The translations under genes were made by a program, and so were the position numbers. Shown one piece after another: positions 10,090-24,284 of a DNA stretch of 64,000 nt (the stretch's first letter is position 1; each line of letters opens with the position of its first letter). This DNA comes from Lichenostomus cassidix. Its lineage: Eukaryota; Chordata; Aves; Passeriformes; Meliphagidae. The stretch is taken from NCBI GenBank assembly GCA_008360975.2, contig CM039188.1, positions 26,005,944 through 26,069,943 on the forward strand. Direction: 5' to 3'. Under the pieces are notes generated by a model, which worked only from the letters and a program-made list of their open reading frames with translations, was not told where the DNA came from and ran no database searches.

Positions 10090-13000
10090 GCACACATACC
10101 ATGTGAAGAAAGATGGAGCAGGTGACTTCCTGGTCCTCTTCCATACCTGAGTTTGAGGTCCACAAACCTCACAACCCTGCAAGTGTGTTAGGCACAAACC
10201 CAAAGTCTCCTCTCGTGCTCTCCTTCTCTACAGGATCTTTTAGGTGCAGAGTGAGCTCATCGGTATAATATTAGGTCAAGCACTGTGCAACACTGTGTAT
10301 ATATAATGAGGCTGCGGTGTGTGCAATCCAGGGCTACTGATGATATCAAGGTCTCTGGGAAGAACAAGCAGCTGTCTGCTTTTATGCATTATGCTGATAC
10401 TACAGGAACTGTGAATGGTCTCTGGTTTGCTCAGAACACATAATTAAACACAGAGACAAATCAGTGACACTGTCCAGTTGCATCAAATCGCAAAAAAAAT
10501 CGACAGGCCTACCTGACTGGAAACTCTTAAAGATCAGTGTGTTGTATTCTCAATTTCAGCTTGAAGAACATGTGTGAGTGTGCCAGGGTGATTTTAGAAT
10601 GAAGAGTGCTGTGTATAGACCGTTAAAAATAAAATTAAAAAAAAAAAGAAGAAATACACTGCACCACTGGAGAGTCAGCAGAGGGAGTGCGAGTTAGGAA
10701 GCCCCTCTTTTAATATCTGAATGGCTGCAATGCTGGAGGAGGGAAGTAAACAAAAAGATGTGTGAGCTAGAATTGTGGGAAAAAATAGACTTAAACCAAA
10801 ATCTTGATGATAAGGTGGCACCAACACCCCTTGATGAAAATTGTGATATCCTTGCCCTTGGAGGTGTGTAAGCTTGATTCAATACATTCTAGAAAATGCA
10901 ATAGATTTCTCAAGGTTCTCTAAGCACTTTCAACTTCTGTGATTTTAATTATTATCCCAAAATACTTTTTGTTCACACTCCCTGGTCCATCAAATCATAG
11001 TTACATTAAAATCCTTTGCCTTTCTGTATTTTTGACTCTGAAGTTTCTGCTGAAATGATATTGAGTCTCAATATTACCAAGATGGTTATGGAGTCAGGCT
11101 TAAATTGTGATCTGATTGCATTTAATGTGTGAAAAAGCCATAAGGCAAATAACAAGATTCTCAGGGCTTGAAAAGTCATGATGGTGCTTAAACGCTTTGA
11201 GCTGGCAGAGCTAACACTACTTAAAATGACATTTAATGAGGGTGCATTTCTGGGCAACTCCACAGAATCTATTTTACCTCTGCATCTTGTAGGGTTTTTC
11301 TTTTCCGTTACAGAGAAAATATGTAATAAAAAAAGCCTGAAATGGCATTTTCACATTTGTGTTTAATTTGTCTGTTCCAAGAATACACAGTTATTCCCTA
11401 GAGACATACTCTATTTTTTCAGTTGGTTCAGGACTTTTCCTTCAGCCATGCCTGTAGCCGATCATGTCTGAGACCAGCCATTTTCTTGAATTTGTTTTAG
11501 AAGGATGTCCAGGAGTGGCCCTAAAAATTAAACCAAGCTGCAGTCCTAATTAGGGAAAAAGTTCTGTTTCTCAGTCCTAGAGGTAAAAAGCAATGCCATA
11601 CTAGATAGATAATATATTAAATAATTGAACATGGTTTTGTCTGGAGCTTCAGAAATACTTAGTATGTCCTTTTTCTACTTCCAAACAAATCTGCATCAAT
11701 GTAGATGATCAAAATGAAGATAAGCAGTTGTATAGGAGATACTTGTGGGCTACTTACATTTTTGCTCAGCTTTGAATATGGTTCTTTATCTGTGAAGTAA
11801 TTTACTTTGAAGTATGTGCTCAGACAGAAATGCTTCTTGAGATTAAGGGGCAATGATGCTGAAAATATTGTTGGCTGGGTTTTTTTGGGGGGTTGTTTTT
11901 ATATTAGGAGCACAGAAAGCCTCAATAAAAATATCCAAGGTCCACTCTACTTTTGGCTAGTGAAGAGCACTCTTTGTAGGCTGCAGAAGTGTGACTTCTA
12001 ACTATGTCTGTCTGGTACGGGCTATTGTGCTAGTAACTCCTCATGCATTTTCAGTTTGTTTCTTTCCAGTATTATGTTACCCAGTTTATTTTCAGTGGTG
12101 TTTTTTTTCTTCTCTTCTCTCCCCTTCCTAAACTTCTGTCAATGTGTTATGGTAATGCAGCTCGGCTTTCCACTCATGAGGTGCCTGCATTCATTGGTGG
12201 GTGATACGAATAAGTAAAACCTGTCTCGTAGTGCGCATTCACAAGAGTGTTGAACTGAGATTACACTGACATCTGAAATTCTGGCAGTTTGTAACTCCAA
12301 GTGCTTACACTTTGTAAATCTCAATCGCGTCCTTAATGTAGATTTTGTTTCGTTTCCTGCTAAAGAGTAAAAAATGTAAATTTAGAAAGACTGTCACTCT
12401 CCCCCTTGGTCTTTGAGTGATTTAAGTCATTCCTTTGTCAACCGATCTAATGTGTTTTTGCAGCAATAACGTTTGCTTAGTCTCCAACATATGTGCGCTG
12501 GACAGAAACTGAAATTCCTTGATGTGCCTTGGGTGCAGCTGTATCTGCACCATAGCACAGTGCCATGTCAGTAAAATACATGGCTTTATGCAACAGGTAC
12601 AAATTAGACTGTTTTGAACTGAGCATTATTTGAAAGCTATGATGAAAGAAACTAGTGTCAGATGCAGGGTTATTTGATTTTATCGAAACTGTCCTCTTAC
12701 TTGAAGAAACTGGAAGTAGAGTGAGCCTGCAGTGCCATAACTGGCTCTGGAACAGTTGACTCCTGGGGAAGGTCAGATGTGGGTGAGAGTGCCATGACTC
12801 AGGGCTCTTGCTGGCATGGGCTGATTCACAGCACCAAGTTCAGGTGCCTTTCTGTTGCCTGCAAAATCAGACATCTGTAACTATGGCCTCTCCTAAGAAG
12901 AGCCTGAACCATGTCCTGGGTGAATAGCACAGAGACCTGTGAAGAGAACATTTTTTCCTGATTTATCTGAACAGACATCTCTTGCCGGTGGTTGTTCCCA

Positions 13001-16000
13001 CTGGGACTGCAGGACACTTTAGGTTTGTTCCTGGATTGAGTTTTGACATGGCTTTAGCTCTCAAAACTGGGCATGATTTGTTTCCTCATCTTCATACTTT
13101 CTCCATAGATATCTTCCATCTTCTTGCCTGCCTCTATGTGTATGCACTTAAAAAATTTTTATCAGCTGAAGTACCCTTGGCATCACTGTGTGCTGCAGGC
13201 TGCCTGTAAATATGGCTTTTTTTTATTTAGAGCAGAGGGAGCTAGAAAGACTTAGCTCCATGCCTCTGAGCCTGAAAGAGCCCAGAGGCTAAGCAGGTAG
13301 CTCAGATACAGTTGTAACCCACAGAAGATTGGGATTTTTTTCTTCATTGTTGTTTAGCGAGGCTTGAGTTAACATTGCCGCGAGGGTCTTTCTCTGGTCT
13401 AGACCTTGGAAACAGACTGTTCCCCAGCAAAGAGCTGATGAGCCTCAACATGTCAAACCAACGACTGCCATTTGCCCTTGTACGGCATCACCTGCTAAGT
13501 AAGGAAGGGAAAGTTCCAGCTACAAAATTATATGGTTATACAAATACAAAATACGTCTTACAAAATAAGAACAACATGCCAAAATAAACCACCGCTCTCT
13601 GTAGCGGAGAAATGGAGCAGCGGCTCTTGGGCAAGATCAGGGGTGTAGCTGCAGATGCAGAAATCAGCCTCTGTATCGGGGAGCAGCAGTGGAGTAAGGT
13701 GGTTTCTGTTGCGCAAAGTGCATGGTCTTTAAGTAAAGGGCTGTGTGCCCTGCTCTCATGCCTTCCTGAGGAGAAGTTGTGGGATGTGGCCATGCTAGCT
13801 CCGCAGGTTCTCTCAGCTGGCTGGTTTCTCATAACACTGATGATGGGCCCCTGGCAGGGGAAAAGGAGAGGGACTGGTGGGTGGTGGGGTCCAGACTTTG
13901 CCTGCAGCAGTGGCTTGGTACAGCCATGGGTGTCCAGGGTGGTGCAGGAACAGACAGCAAGGACAGGCTTTGATTGCTGTGGAGTCCAGGGCTCTCCACA
14001 TGCTGTAGCAGGGATTGGCCTCAGGCTGTGTCCAACCAGTTTGGTGCTCGCTGGGGACTGTCCAATTTTGCTCAGTTGCTTCATTGTTTTAATTACATTT
14101 TTCCTTTTTCCCTTTTTAATATAGGAAATTAATAGATAGCAATGCTGACAATTTAAATGCAGCCAAGATCCCCTGACTCCTCCATTTAGTGTCTTCCTGT
14201 AAAGGTTTGCTTTGGGTCAATTGAAATGGACTTAATTCTTCTGAATGAAAATTCATCACAAGCAAAAGTTGCTTCTGGCCAAACCAGTGTCTTTAATTTC
14301 TCTTTATCTGAACTTTCATTAAGTTTTATTAAAAAAATTTTCAAATTAAACCCCATTTTGTTGTTTAACTCTTCCCCCCAAACACAGAACTCATTTAAAA
14401 GCCTGAGGGGGAAACATGTAGAAGTTGTTCTCAATTCTTTCAATAGACAGATCCAAGTTTGACATGCAATATCAAATCCTGTTGATTTTAAATAAATTGA
14501 TAAATAAAATAGTTGTCAAGAATGTTGCCAAGCCTTTCTCATGTAGACTTCTGAGTGCCAGCTGCATTTCGTTCTTATTTTTAGGATTTCTCCATATTTT
14601 AACAGGTTTAAGTCCCCGAAGTGAGGACTGACATCTTGAAGACCAACATAATCACCTCTTGTAAGCTTAGACCAAAACACAGGAGTTGCATGATCTCTGA
14701 CCTATGTAACAATACATTTTCCTGTGCCTGAATAATAAAACTTCTGCAATTAATTTTAATTAAGTTAAGCAAACCAAATTTTCAAGGATGCTCTGCTTTT
14801 CCTAATGAGAGGTTAAGTGGGCCACCAGAATTTCATTTAGTTGGCAGCATTTTGCTTCTAAGCTATTACAGGTCACCTTAACAGCTGAATTACACCTTAC
14901 ACTGTGTTTGGAGCCCATGGTGGATGGATAATACTGCTTTAGAGCAGGGGCTGTCATGGTGGTGTCACTTGCACACGCACAGTCCTCCCCAAGGGGACCA
15001 GGCTGGAGGAATGCTTTGTGTGGTTTTGCAGCTAGAGCAAAGGGCCTGTGAGCTGTGCTTTCAGTTTTGGTGTCTTTGGGTCCTACTGCCTCTATTTGAA
15101 GAAATACCTGAGAGAGTGACAGAACCTCTTGGATCTTTGCATTTTGCCTTCATGACTTACACCATGGCATAAGGTATGCCATCTGTTGATCAGACCATGC
15201 AAGCTATGCCTTATGGTTTCAGGTGAAAAGTTAAACAGTGCAAGAGGAAATACCAATGGCAGTGTTTGGCTAGTTTGGGCGAAAAAACATTGCAGTTGCT
15301 GAATATGTAATAAGAATTGTTTCTTGAACTCTGACCTTGATTAAGCAAGTGTGATTGTCTTTGGAAGCCCTACTGACACCTGTAGCCACCCACAGAATTA
15401 CGAATTTTTTTCCAGCACAGTCTTTTCTGCTGCAGAGAGCTCAGTTGCTACAGTCTAGGTATGACAGCACGCTCTGCTGCTGATGCTGAAGGAAGCTGCT
15501 GCAGAGGTGATCTGTGGGGCAGCCAGCTGAGGGCTGCTCTCTCTGTCCATCTTCTTCACCCACCAGATCATCATTTTCTGAGAATCCTTGAGCTGTTTGG
15601 CCATGGGTTCAGATTGTACTTACCCTTCTTACTGGGTGGGCACAAACAAAACACTAGGGACAGCTTTTAGCCAGTCTGCAATACCAGCCTCAAGGGCCAT
15701 GGAGGAGTTTGAAAATAGGTAGAGTATGTAGCTCTGTGGATTTAAAGAATCTTAGGGAGAAAAAGGGGGACCCCCCCCCCAGTTTGTAATTAATTTTATT
15801 TTGGCACTTTTTTCAGTCTGAGTTGGAACAGTTCTTCATTGATCCGTGTGAAGATTGCTGAGCCATATAAAGACCCTGCTGTCATATTCCTGTCAGATAT
15901 CCTGTTGTGTTCCTGCCCAACTAGCAAAATGTCATGCACAACACAGCCTTTCCTACACAGAATAGCCTTAGGCAAATGCACTCTACTAGTGCCTAACAAC

Positions 16001-17454
16001 CCATGGGATCTAATCTCTGCTCCCTTACTGACTGTTCATAACCTTTCTGTGCACCTCAAGACTTTTCAGACTAATCCTTCTGCATATAATCATAACAGAT
16101 AAGAAACTGGGAAGGGAGCACTGGCCAGGGCTGGATCTGGGGATGCAAGTATCTATGGATAGCTATGGTAAACCTATATTTTCATCACTTTTCTACATAT
16201 TTTCAGGAAGCAAAATGTCTGTGATGACTTGATCACAGGAAAATGTTTAATGTATTCCTACTGACAAACAGGCAACAGCAACCCTTTTGCTATGGACAGG
16301 GCTTTCAGTATTTGGGATAATCTCTAAATGTGATCCCTGAAGGTGATAGCAATGGAACTTTATCACACCTGGCTGTCCTCCTTAGCAGATTATTTTGCGT
16401 GCCAAGAGCCAAGAAGAAGTTGATAGAGGGGTTACTTGGCATTCACTGGTAGTACAGTAGTTTCCAAATAACTGGATTTCTGTGGTCTGCTAGTGTGGGT
16501 TGATGCACTTGGAGAGTCATACTTTTCATGAACTGAGGTGGGGGAGACTTCTTCTGTGGAGGTGTTGATTTAGCATTTTCTATGGGATGGTCCACTTGGG
16601 GGCATGTGTGCCAAAAGTCCTGTGAGGTCCTGGAACAATTGCTATAATGAAGATCATTTTAGAGTGAAGCAGGTGCTGCAAGGTGACATTTGAGGTTGGG
16701 TGGAGTTGAGATGCCTGATTAATTGCTAAGTTAATTAAATCCACCTCTGAAAGTGGAGAGAGGTGGAGATGCTGGCTGAGGAGACATGGGAGTGCAGCAA
16801 GTGCAGCATTGCGAACTCAAGGAAGCACCAAAATATTGGAGCTTGCTTGATACAGGCATGCCCTTCCAAAGACAAATCTCTCTCCAAAACCCAATGGTTA
16901 TTTGGCCAGGATGCCTGACAGGATGGCATTAAGCTTCGTGTCTTTCTACGTGTGTGAATCCAGCTCAATTTAGTGTAGCTGTAAAAAAACAAATGAAGCC
17001 AATGTGTGCCTGGTGACTGCTCACTGCAGGAACCTCTGTTGTGTCTTCAGCATTGCAAACAAAACTCACTGCTGTGAGCTGGGCAACTCAGAAGAGATCG
17101 AGGCTGCAGATACCCACTTCTGCTCTCATCTCCTGTGAGAAACGTAGCCCTGCAGGTCAGGGCTGGGCTGAGATGGCTGGCAGCAAAGGTGCTTGTAGAT
17201 AAAGAGATCACATTTTTCATCAGTGCTGCCAAAATGATTCCTTTCACCCTCTGATAATTCTCTGAAGTATTTTTACAGTTATAATTTAGAGAGTTGCAAA
17301 CTGAGTGATTTATGTGTCAGTAACTAATGCCCTTTGTACTGAAGTCATACCAGGCACAGCACAGGTACTGTCAGTTCTGGTGAGCTGAATGCAGGCAGCC
17401 CTGCAGCTGCTGGAGTGCCAGCAGCCTGCCCTGCTCTCCCTTGAATGAGGGACA
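10090..17454. other. Long unique non-coding stretch
   Basis: No coding exon is supported. Overlapping frames of 170 codons (plus, 13612-14124) and 182 codons (minus, 13536-14084) coincide in a moderately GC-richer patch. They lack domain similarity that I can see, so I treat them as chance. AT-rich patches with TAATTA-type cores occur at about 14745-14765 and 16720-16740. A C10 run at 15771-15780 is preceded by ggggga and could form a small hairpin. No repeat family was recognised. Confidence 0.5.
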
Positions 17455-17545
17455 ACTGCCTTTGGATTAAAGCAGGGCTGGGCTGCAGGTCAGTCACTCA
17501 CTCCCAGCTCTGCCCTGGACTTCCTTTGTGGCCTGGGGATGACTG
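17455..17545 (+). repeat. MIR-like SINE remnant
   Basis: The block actcccagctctgccctgg followed by tttgtggcctggggatgac parallels the MIR core (a cccagctctgcca block, then a gtgtgaccttggg block) in order and spacing. It is about 90 bp and diverged. MIRs are ancient amniote tRNA-type SINEs that survive at low copy number in birds. Confidence 0.4.
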
Positions 17546-18900
17546 CACAGGGGAACAGCCTGCTGGTGTGGTTGCTACCAAACCTATTTAAATCCAGGCA
17601 AACTGTGCTAGAAAAAAGCATTTATTTGAGCAGTCAGTGGATGGACCAGGGATGCTGGTGCACGCAGGTCATCTGGTGAGCTGGAAAGAAGGTGGGACAA
17701 AGCCAGAGGCAGGGTGAGGCACAGCTGACTTTGGGAAGATTCCGGGGGTTTGCAAATAGGGGGCTTCTGCTTCCTTTTTCTCCTTTCCTGTTGATAAACA
17801 AATAAGTTCCTTAAACTGTTAGTTATTCCAATGAATTACACCTGGGATTAACCTGTGCAGTTAGCTTCTCTCATCTTTGTGAAAAGCAAGCAGGAGCTCT
17901 GAGGCTATCCACAAGAGCTGGAAATGAAGGATTACTGCATGCTGTGGCATATTCCAATACCAATGAAAGAGAGACTTTGCGTTATTCCTTGCATATGTAG
18001 AACTCAGAGTACCAAGAAGCTTGCCGTGCTTTCTAAGTATGCTGTAATCCCAGGGAAGTGTTTGCAATAGCAGCTTTGATTGTGTGGTACCTCTGAGCTC
18101 TACAGACCAGGGTGCTGGAACAGCTTCAGACCAGGATAGCTTCGCTGGTTGAAGGGAGAGGTCAGAAAGCCTGGGGACAAAGTGAGAAAAATTGTTCACT
18201 GGGATAACTCATGTCTTGACTGATATGCTTTCTTTAGCCTTGGAAAAAAGTTCAGCAGGCTTAGCTTCTCTTTTGACACGCACTCCTTAGAAAAATAAGT
18301 TCAACCAGGGGAAAGTGCCCAGACATCATATTTTCAAAAGAAAATTTCCATTTGTTTCACGCATTCATGGCATTTTAGTCAGGCTGTCTGAAACTGTGAC
18401 TGTGCTGTTACAGCATGAGTCTCAGGACTCTCTATCTTGCTGTATAATCTCCATGTTTGCTTTAGGTATACCTTAGGAAATAGCCAGAGATTGGGGTCCC
18501 TGTCATGAATTACTTACTGGTCTAAATGACAGATATGACAAATGAAGATATAACAGACATCAGAAAAGGAGGGAGCAGCATACTGCAGCTTGTGGATTTG
18601 TGGTTTGAGTTTAGATGCACCTATATTTTATTGGGTCCTCTGTTTATACCAACACGGGAGGCCAGATTCTCCTGCCGTGTGAACGACGAGCTCAGTGCAG
18701 GGCCTGCTCTTTGATGTTTGTAGGCAAAGGGATTTCTCAGGAGTAGTTTGAATGAGGTGAGGGGCTGATGTGTGCTGACTAGAGCTTAGAAAGCTGTTCC
18801 AAGCATGAGAGAAGGTGTGGGAGATGGTGCAGAAATGCCTCTGTGATGAGGGAATGAAGGGGAATGCAAGGTCAGTGCTGCAGGACTCGCTGGGGGGTGG
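17546..18900. other. Unique non-coding sequence
   Basis: No gene or clear repeat was recognised. The longest frame is 112 codons on the minus strand (17861-18199), with no domain signature. Confidence 0.45.
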
Positions 18901-19012
18901 GTCGGGTCACATGCGGGACCGTGGGCAAATCCATTAACTGCTCTGTGCTTAAGCTTTACTGCTGTAAAGCGGGGATGGTAATGCAATATCCTTGGCTCCT
19001 GTGGTAACTCAC
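18901..19012 (+). repeat. MIR-like SINE remnant
   Basis: The block gtgggcaaatccattaactg, then ctctgtgcttaagctttac, then ctgtaaagcggggatggtaa follows the MIR core and 3' region (ttgggcaagt..acttaac, ctctgtgcctcagtttcc, ctgtaaaatggggataat) almost throughout. It is on the plus strand, diverged, and lacks a clear tRNA-like head. Confidence 0.65.
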
Positions 19013-21503
19013 AGTTGATAACAGAGATGTCCAGAGTAAACACAGCTAAGCCTGGATCTGTTTGTGCCATTCGTTCTTTTTGATGCTTTTAGAAATCCTA
19101 CCAAAGTCAAGGGTCTATGAGAAACGAGGCTTTCTATCAGCATCTGGAGGCCAAAATCCCAGCAGAAGACTAGTTATTGTATTATTCTACTTCATTAAGT
19201 ACCTCCTTGAGGGGTTAAAGTAGCCTGTGAAAACATGTTATCATGAGCAGTGGAGTGTCTTACAGCCCTTTGGGAAAAGGGAAGATATGCTATCTGTACA
19301 CTTCAAGATCCATTTGTAGTGGCAGCCACATAGATTGCACCCCCTTCCCCCAGCTCTCTGCTCATCATAGTACCTGGACACTCCAGATATTGTGAATAAT
19401 TGTGCTCCACTGAAGAAGGAGTTTCCCAAGTAATTCAAGTTTAGTACTCATGGGAAGAATCTCACATACAGTGGGCCTGGACCTATATAGGTCAAAACTC
19501 AAATAATGTTTGACCAGGAATATATGTTGTGTTGCCCATGAAGCCATAGAGATAGAAATAATTCCAAATTCTTGCATCCATGTAGAAAACTGTTTCTTCT
19601 ACTAACTGCTTTACTACTGGTGGGATGTGTATGGGTCAGTGCATGCTGGGCTGTATGTTACCCTTCCCTGGTGGTTCCTCTCCTGAAATGAGCACTGCTC
19701 CATTACCGTTTTTCATGGCGTTTCAAGCAATAAATGCAGGGAACTTGTTTTCAGGACAATGGAAAGTTTAAATGTGAGTTCAGGAGTTTGTAGGGTAATA
19801 GATCCTGTCCTGTCAGATTCAATACCAGAGGGTATAAAATATGTCAGATAATTCATCAGCTGTTGGGATTAGATAACATAACTTAATTAAGGTACAGTTT
19901 GGCTGAAAAACATGCATTAAAACAGGATTAATGCTGAATACCATGTAGCAACACGTAGATGTCTTTTCTAGAACAATAGAAGAATAAACAGACATCAAAA
20001 TGGATAAATCTTTTCACGTATTGCTAGAGATGATCAAATAACTAATAGCAAAACCTATCTTTGTATTTTTCCATTTTTAAATCCTTCATAACCTGGTCCT
20101 CTCTTCTATTTTCAGCTTGTTAGTGTTTGCCAAATTGCTTCTGAACATTTTTCAGCTGATGAGTTGCTCATAAGGGCTCTGCTCTGTAACTAGCTGGTAT
20201 TTGTTCATGACATGCTTGACTGGCTGCACTCTTATTCTTTCTGAGTAAATGGCTTAAACTTTCTGAGCACAGAGGAATAATGGAGCCACACACACTTAAA
20301 CTGTGTCATTTGATGATTTATATTAAAGTCATGAAATCTTTGGGTTTGGGACTGCTTTCACAGGCAGTGACCCAGGCAATCCAAAGAGGGCATAATATGA
20401 CTGGACTGGCAGCAGCAGACAGATTTCACTGACTTTCCCTTCCCCCTTCCCAAGTTCTTTTTATCATTTAACTTGATGAAAAAAGTATTTCAACTTCTGG
20501 TTCTTGTTCTAAGTGGGGTGCAATGTGTCTAAGCGTGGTGGTTGACCTTTCTTCTGGGTTCCTGTGCAGATTTGGGTTGGTCACTGCCTTCCTGCCTGTA
20601 CTGCTAAAGCAGCACTGGCTGATCCCCTCCAGCTGTAGAGGTGGTCCCTCTTTACAGGCTTGTCTTGGAAGGAATGGAGGTGCCCTGAAACAGAACTAAC
20701 AGCAGAGTACAGTGGACAGCTGGGATTCTTATGCTTGAGCTTGGTCCTTGGCCTCTTTTAACACTGGGGGTGTCATGACCTACATGACTTATCCTTGATG
20801 TACAGCTAAGGAGTTGATTCTCTCCTGTCATGGAGAAGTATTACTAGGGGATGGGAAAATATTATGTGGCACTTGGTTTAATAACAGGCTTTTTTTTTTT
20901 TAAATGGGCAATAACGATTAGAACCAGAAAACATTCTATATGCACTAAGGGAAGCCTTCAGGATACCCAGTGTTACACTCAAAGTAGAGGTTAGCTATGG
21001 ATATAAAAGGGAAGGAAAGTGCAACTTCTGCAGTAATGAAAACTTTGAGATGGCCCAAGGAGAAAGGATATATAGGATCTCTTAGCCTATGGGTCACCCC
21101 TGTCTTGTCATGAGGAGCAAACTAATGCGTGTGAAGAATATGCTTATTTATATCTGTGGTTTTACCAGAGGGGGTTGTCAGATTATACTTGATAAAGCTT
21201 GAAAATGTTTCTGCATTTATGGCACTGTTGATTTGCTGAAAGGAACAACCAAGCAAATAACTGATGACTGATTTTTGCCGCCTTGTGCAAAAATATGTCT
21301 AAGTGCGTGACTTCAACAGACTTCCCTACCACTGCAAGTGAGATCTACATCAGTACTGCAGACTTTTAGGGTGACAGAGAAACTTTGTTCAGAAACAAGA
21401 GAAGAGGAAAATGATCATTTCAGTAAATGTCAATGGGACATTACTGTATCTGCATGCATTTTTTCTTGCTTTTGTATTGACTTAGGTACCTCACTTTGTT
21501 TAT
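19013..21503. other. Unique non-coding sequence with a paired-type motif cluster
   Basis: At 19866-19930 there are two GGATTA sites (19866-19871 and 19925-19930; OTX/PITX-like) flanking a palindromic TTAATTAA (19883-19890). This could be a regulatory patch. A T12-13 run lies near 20889. Otherwise I see no gene or repeat family. Confidence 0.4.
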
Positions 21504-21526
21504 CTTTGTTCTTAGGAGGAACAAAG
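21504..21526. promoter_or_regulatory. Inverted SOX/TCF-like half-sites
   Basis: CTTTGTTC (21504-21511) and GAACAAAG (21519-21526) form a perfect 8-bp inverted repeat around a 7-base spacer. Each arm contains AACAAAG, the core preferred by SOX-family HMG factors. A third ctttgtt lies just upstream at 21494-21500. The arrangement could suit paired HMG-box binding, or may be chance. Confidence 0.25.
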
Positions 21527-24284
21527 CAGTGATTCATCACCAATATGCAGGGATACCTCACTTTGCATTTGTATGGTATTGTCTGTCCAAGAGGCTCAAA
21601 GGCCTTTACAGACTTCAAGAGCTGTCTTCAGCTGGTATAGCAGTGTTATGCTGACACCATCTGAAAATCTGATCCTATCTCGCTTCCATTTTTGTCTGTT
21701 TTTTGACTTGACATAATATTACAGATGCAAAACTAGTCCCCCGCAAACTCAAGAGCAGCATGATTTACTCATGGATGACTTCTCTACCACCAGCTTTTAA
21801 AACTGCAGAAGTACCTGACTCTCTATTCTAAGTTTCTTGTTCCTGCAGTTTTATATATCTGTACTGAAATGCACTGAGTGAGTCCAAGTTAGCAGCTGAT
21901 GTAAATTATTTTGTACAGCAGCCCTGCATTTACTGTTATTTACTATCTGTCAATCCTACGGGGAAGTCGCATGCATTTTATGATGGTTTGTCTTGTACAT
22001 GATAATTTTATGTCAGTGAAAGTTTCAAAATTGGATGTGCATTCAGATGTAGAGAGCTGCTCAGAACTCCCCTCTGTGATTGCTTTCTGTACCGTAGCTA
22101 ATTATACATTAGTTGGGAAATGTGTGCTACTCATACTGTTACAACATTCTAATGTCAAAATGTCACACTGGACCAAATGCTGCAATCCCTGTATTTCTCT
22201 GCAAGTAGCTGTATTGATCTTGTCACTTCGCAATGAATTATATGTTTTATATATACGTGTGTATGTATGTGTAAAATTTTATATTTGCGTGTTATATATA
22301 ATTGTTTTCACTAAAGCAATATTGACAGGTGTTGAGTCAAACAATAACGTGATTTTTTTATTAGCAGGTTTATTGGGCTTTTTGTTTGTTTTCACTCAGC
22401 CCACATTACTCTGAAAAATTTACAGGTTTTTTGACTACTTTACTTGAATATTTGTCACTTGTGTACTTATCTTTGGGATCTTCTGGAACTGGTCTGATGT
22501 TTCACTCTAAAAAATAATGAGAACATTAGTAAAACATATTTTTCAGATAACTGTCTTTGGTATTTTTAGTTACAAATTATCTGGACCTATTCACTAACAA
22601 ACATCGTTTAACAGTTTTTAATAATGAATATTCTTCCCTATCAATAGAAAAAGTTGGAAATCTTCATTTCCAATGGGAAGTACTTCATCTTTGTAGCTCT
22701 CATACATAAGAAAAAACTGTAAGAACATTGAAGGCTGGTTGCTACAGGGAGTGGTTAAATTGTCAGCAACACTGCAGAAAGAGCAGAAATAGTTTTGACT
22801 TCTTTGAGGAAGCAGCATTGGCTTTATGGCCTCCTAATTAGCTCCCCATTCAAAAATTCAAACTTTTCTTTGTATCTTTTGCATCTCCCCAGCATTATCC
22901 CTGTCTTTTGAAACAAAACTTTATTAGTACTACTGGCTGTGGGCTGCCTGCTCTGATGCTGAATGAGTTTGAGTCCAAATAGTCCTTTTGGTGACTGCTA
23001 ATATGTGGTTTTGTAACTAATTTATTTTGATCCCTTAAAAACATAGCAAATACAAAAGAGAAAGTCCATGGGTAAAGGTTTTCATGCATGAATGCTGTGT
23101 TAAATATTACCTGTGATTTTCAGAAATGTCTCATTATAATCTGTGAGGGCTTCCAGCAAACTGGAGTCATATGTAATGCAGTTTTTAATTCTGCGCATTT
23201 CACAAGTGTTCAAGGATTAAATCATCCTGCTCCCTGATGTGTTTTGGTGGTCTAAAACAACATGGACTAAGATTCCCCCACCTGGGCTTTACATTTCTCT
23301 GAAGTCTTATATAAGCTGTGTAATACAACGGGATGCTGTGTCACTTATTCCAAAGGTATCATCACCAGTGGAGATTTGCCAGGTGACTTCATCCTCCCAC
23401 TCAGTTTTGCCTCTGTCTCATGGTTGTGTTTAGGGGAGGGAGCATACCAGCCTGTTATCCTTGTGCACGTCGCTAAATTTTCTTTCTGTATTTCCTACTG
23501 TGGAGTCCTTGAGGATTACTTGCCCTTTTAGGAAAGCTGAAAGGCCTCCTTTCATAGCGGTTTAATTCCTATCATAAAGATACCTTTTTTTTTTTTTTTC
23601 TCTCTGACCCCGCAATCTTTCTTTTCTGTTCCCCTCAAGAAGGATTCCTTGGTATTTGCTTTGCTAAATATTGGATATTTCTAGCTGGGTAAAAATGTCT
23701 CCTGATTCCTTTTCCTTGTGGTCACAAATCTGTTTCTTGTATCTCCAGTTCTTGTACCATCTGTCCTTCCCCCTGCAGCATGTGTGGCTGTAATTTGGGT
23801 AACTTATTGTCCAAGAAGTCTTTGTTTTCTCAGATGCTGTGCATTAATGACGTTTGAGTTTTACACTGTGTGTATTCTTCCTTTTAATGGATCAGGAGTT
23901 TATTTGGACCACTATCAGATTGGAAAACCTGAGCACAGCCAAGGCACTACCAGAAACTCTTGCCGCTCATCTGCTCTTTGCTTACAGGAAACAGTGAGCC
24001 TCTCCTACCCAGGCTGTCCCCCAAACTGGGGGTTAACTGCAGCCCCTTCCCCAGAAACTCAAATAAGCTTCATTTCAAAGATTTGGTGACATCATTTTGC
24101 AGAAGTGCTGGGTGAAGCATAAATTCATTTCCCTCGGCACCACTTCTTAATGCATTTTTGTTCATCAAGGCGTACAACTAATGTGAAGAGGCAATTCAGT
24201 CTCAGCAGTCATTCTGCTGAGGGTGAAATACTGATAGGTACTTCATTTAATAAAATAATAATGCTGTGCAGCTGTACACTGTCT
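21527..24284. other. Unique non-coding sequence containing one longer frame
   Basis: An open frame of 167 codons lies at 21911-22414 on the plus strand, in AT-rich DNA where stops should be frequent. The predicted product is hydrophobic and cysteine-rich, with no recognised domain. I do not call it a gene. A poly-T run of 15 lies at 23585-23599. A patch at about 21630-21690 faintly resembles an ancient amniote interspersed repeat, too weakly to assign. Confidence 0.4.

Noticed and set aside
13536..14124. 182-codon minus and 170-codon plus frames over the same bases
   Set aside because: Both strands are open at once in moderately GC-rich DNA. Neither reading shows a domain, signal or codon bias.
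16592..16604. CTCF-like site (ccacttgggggca)
   Set aside because: The central A of the core is replaced by T and the 3' flank deviates, so it is too weak to call.
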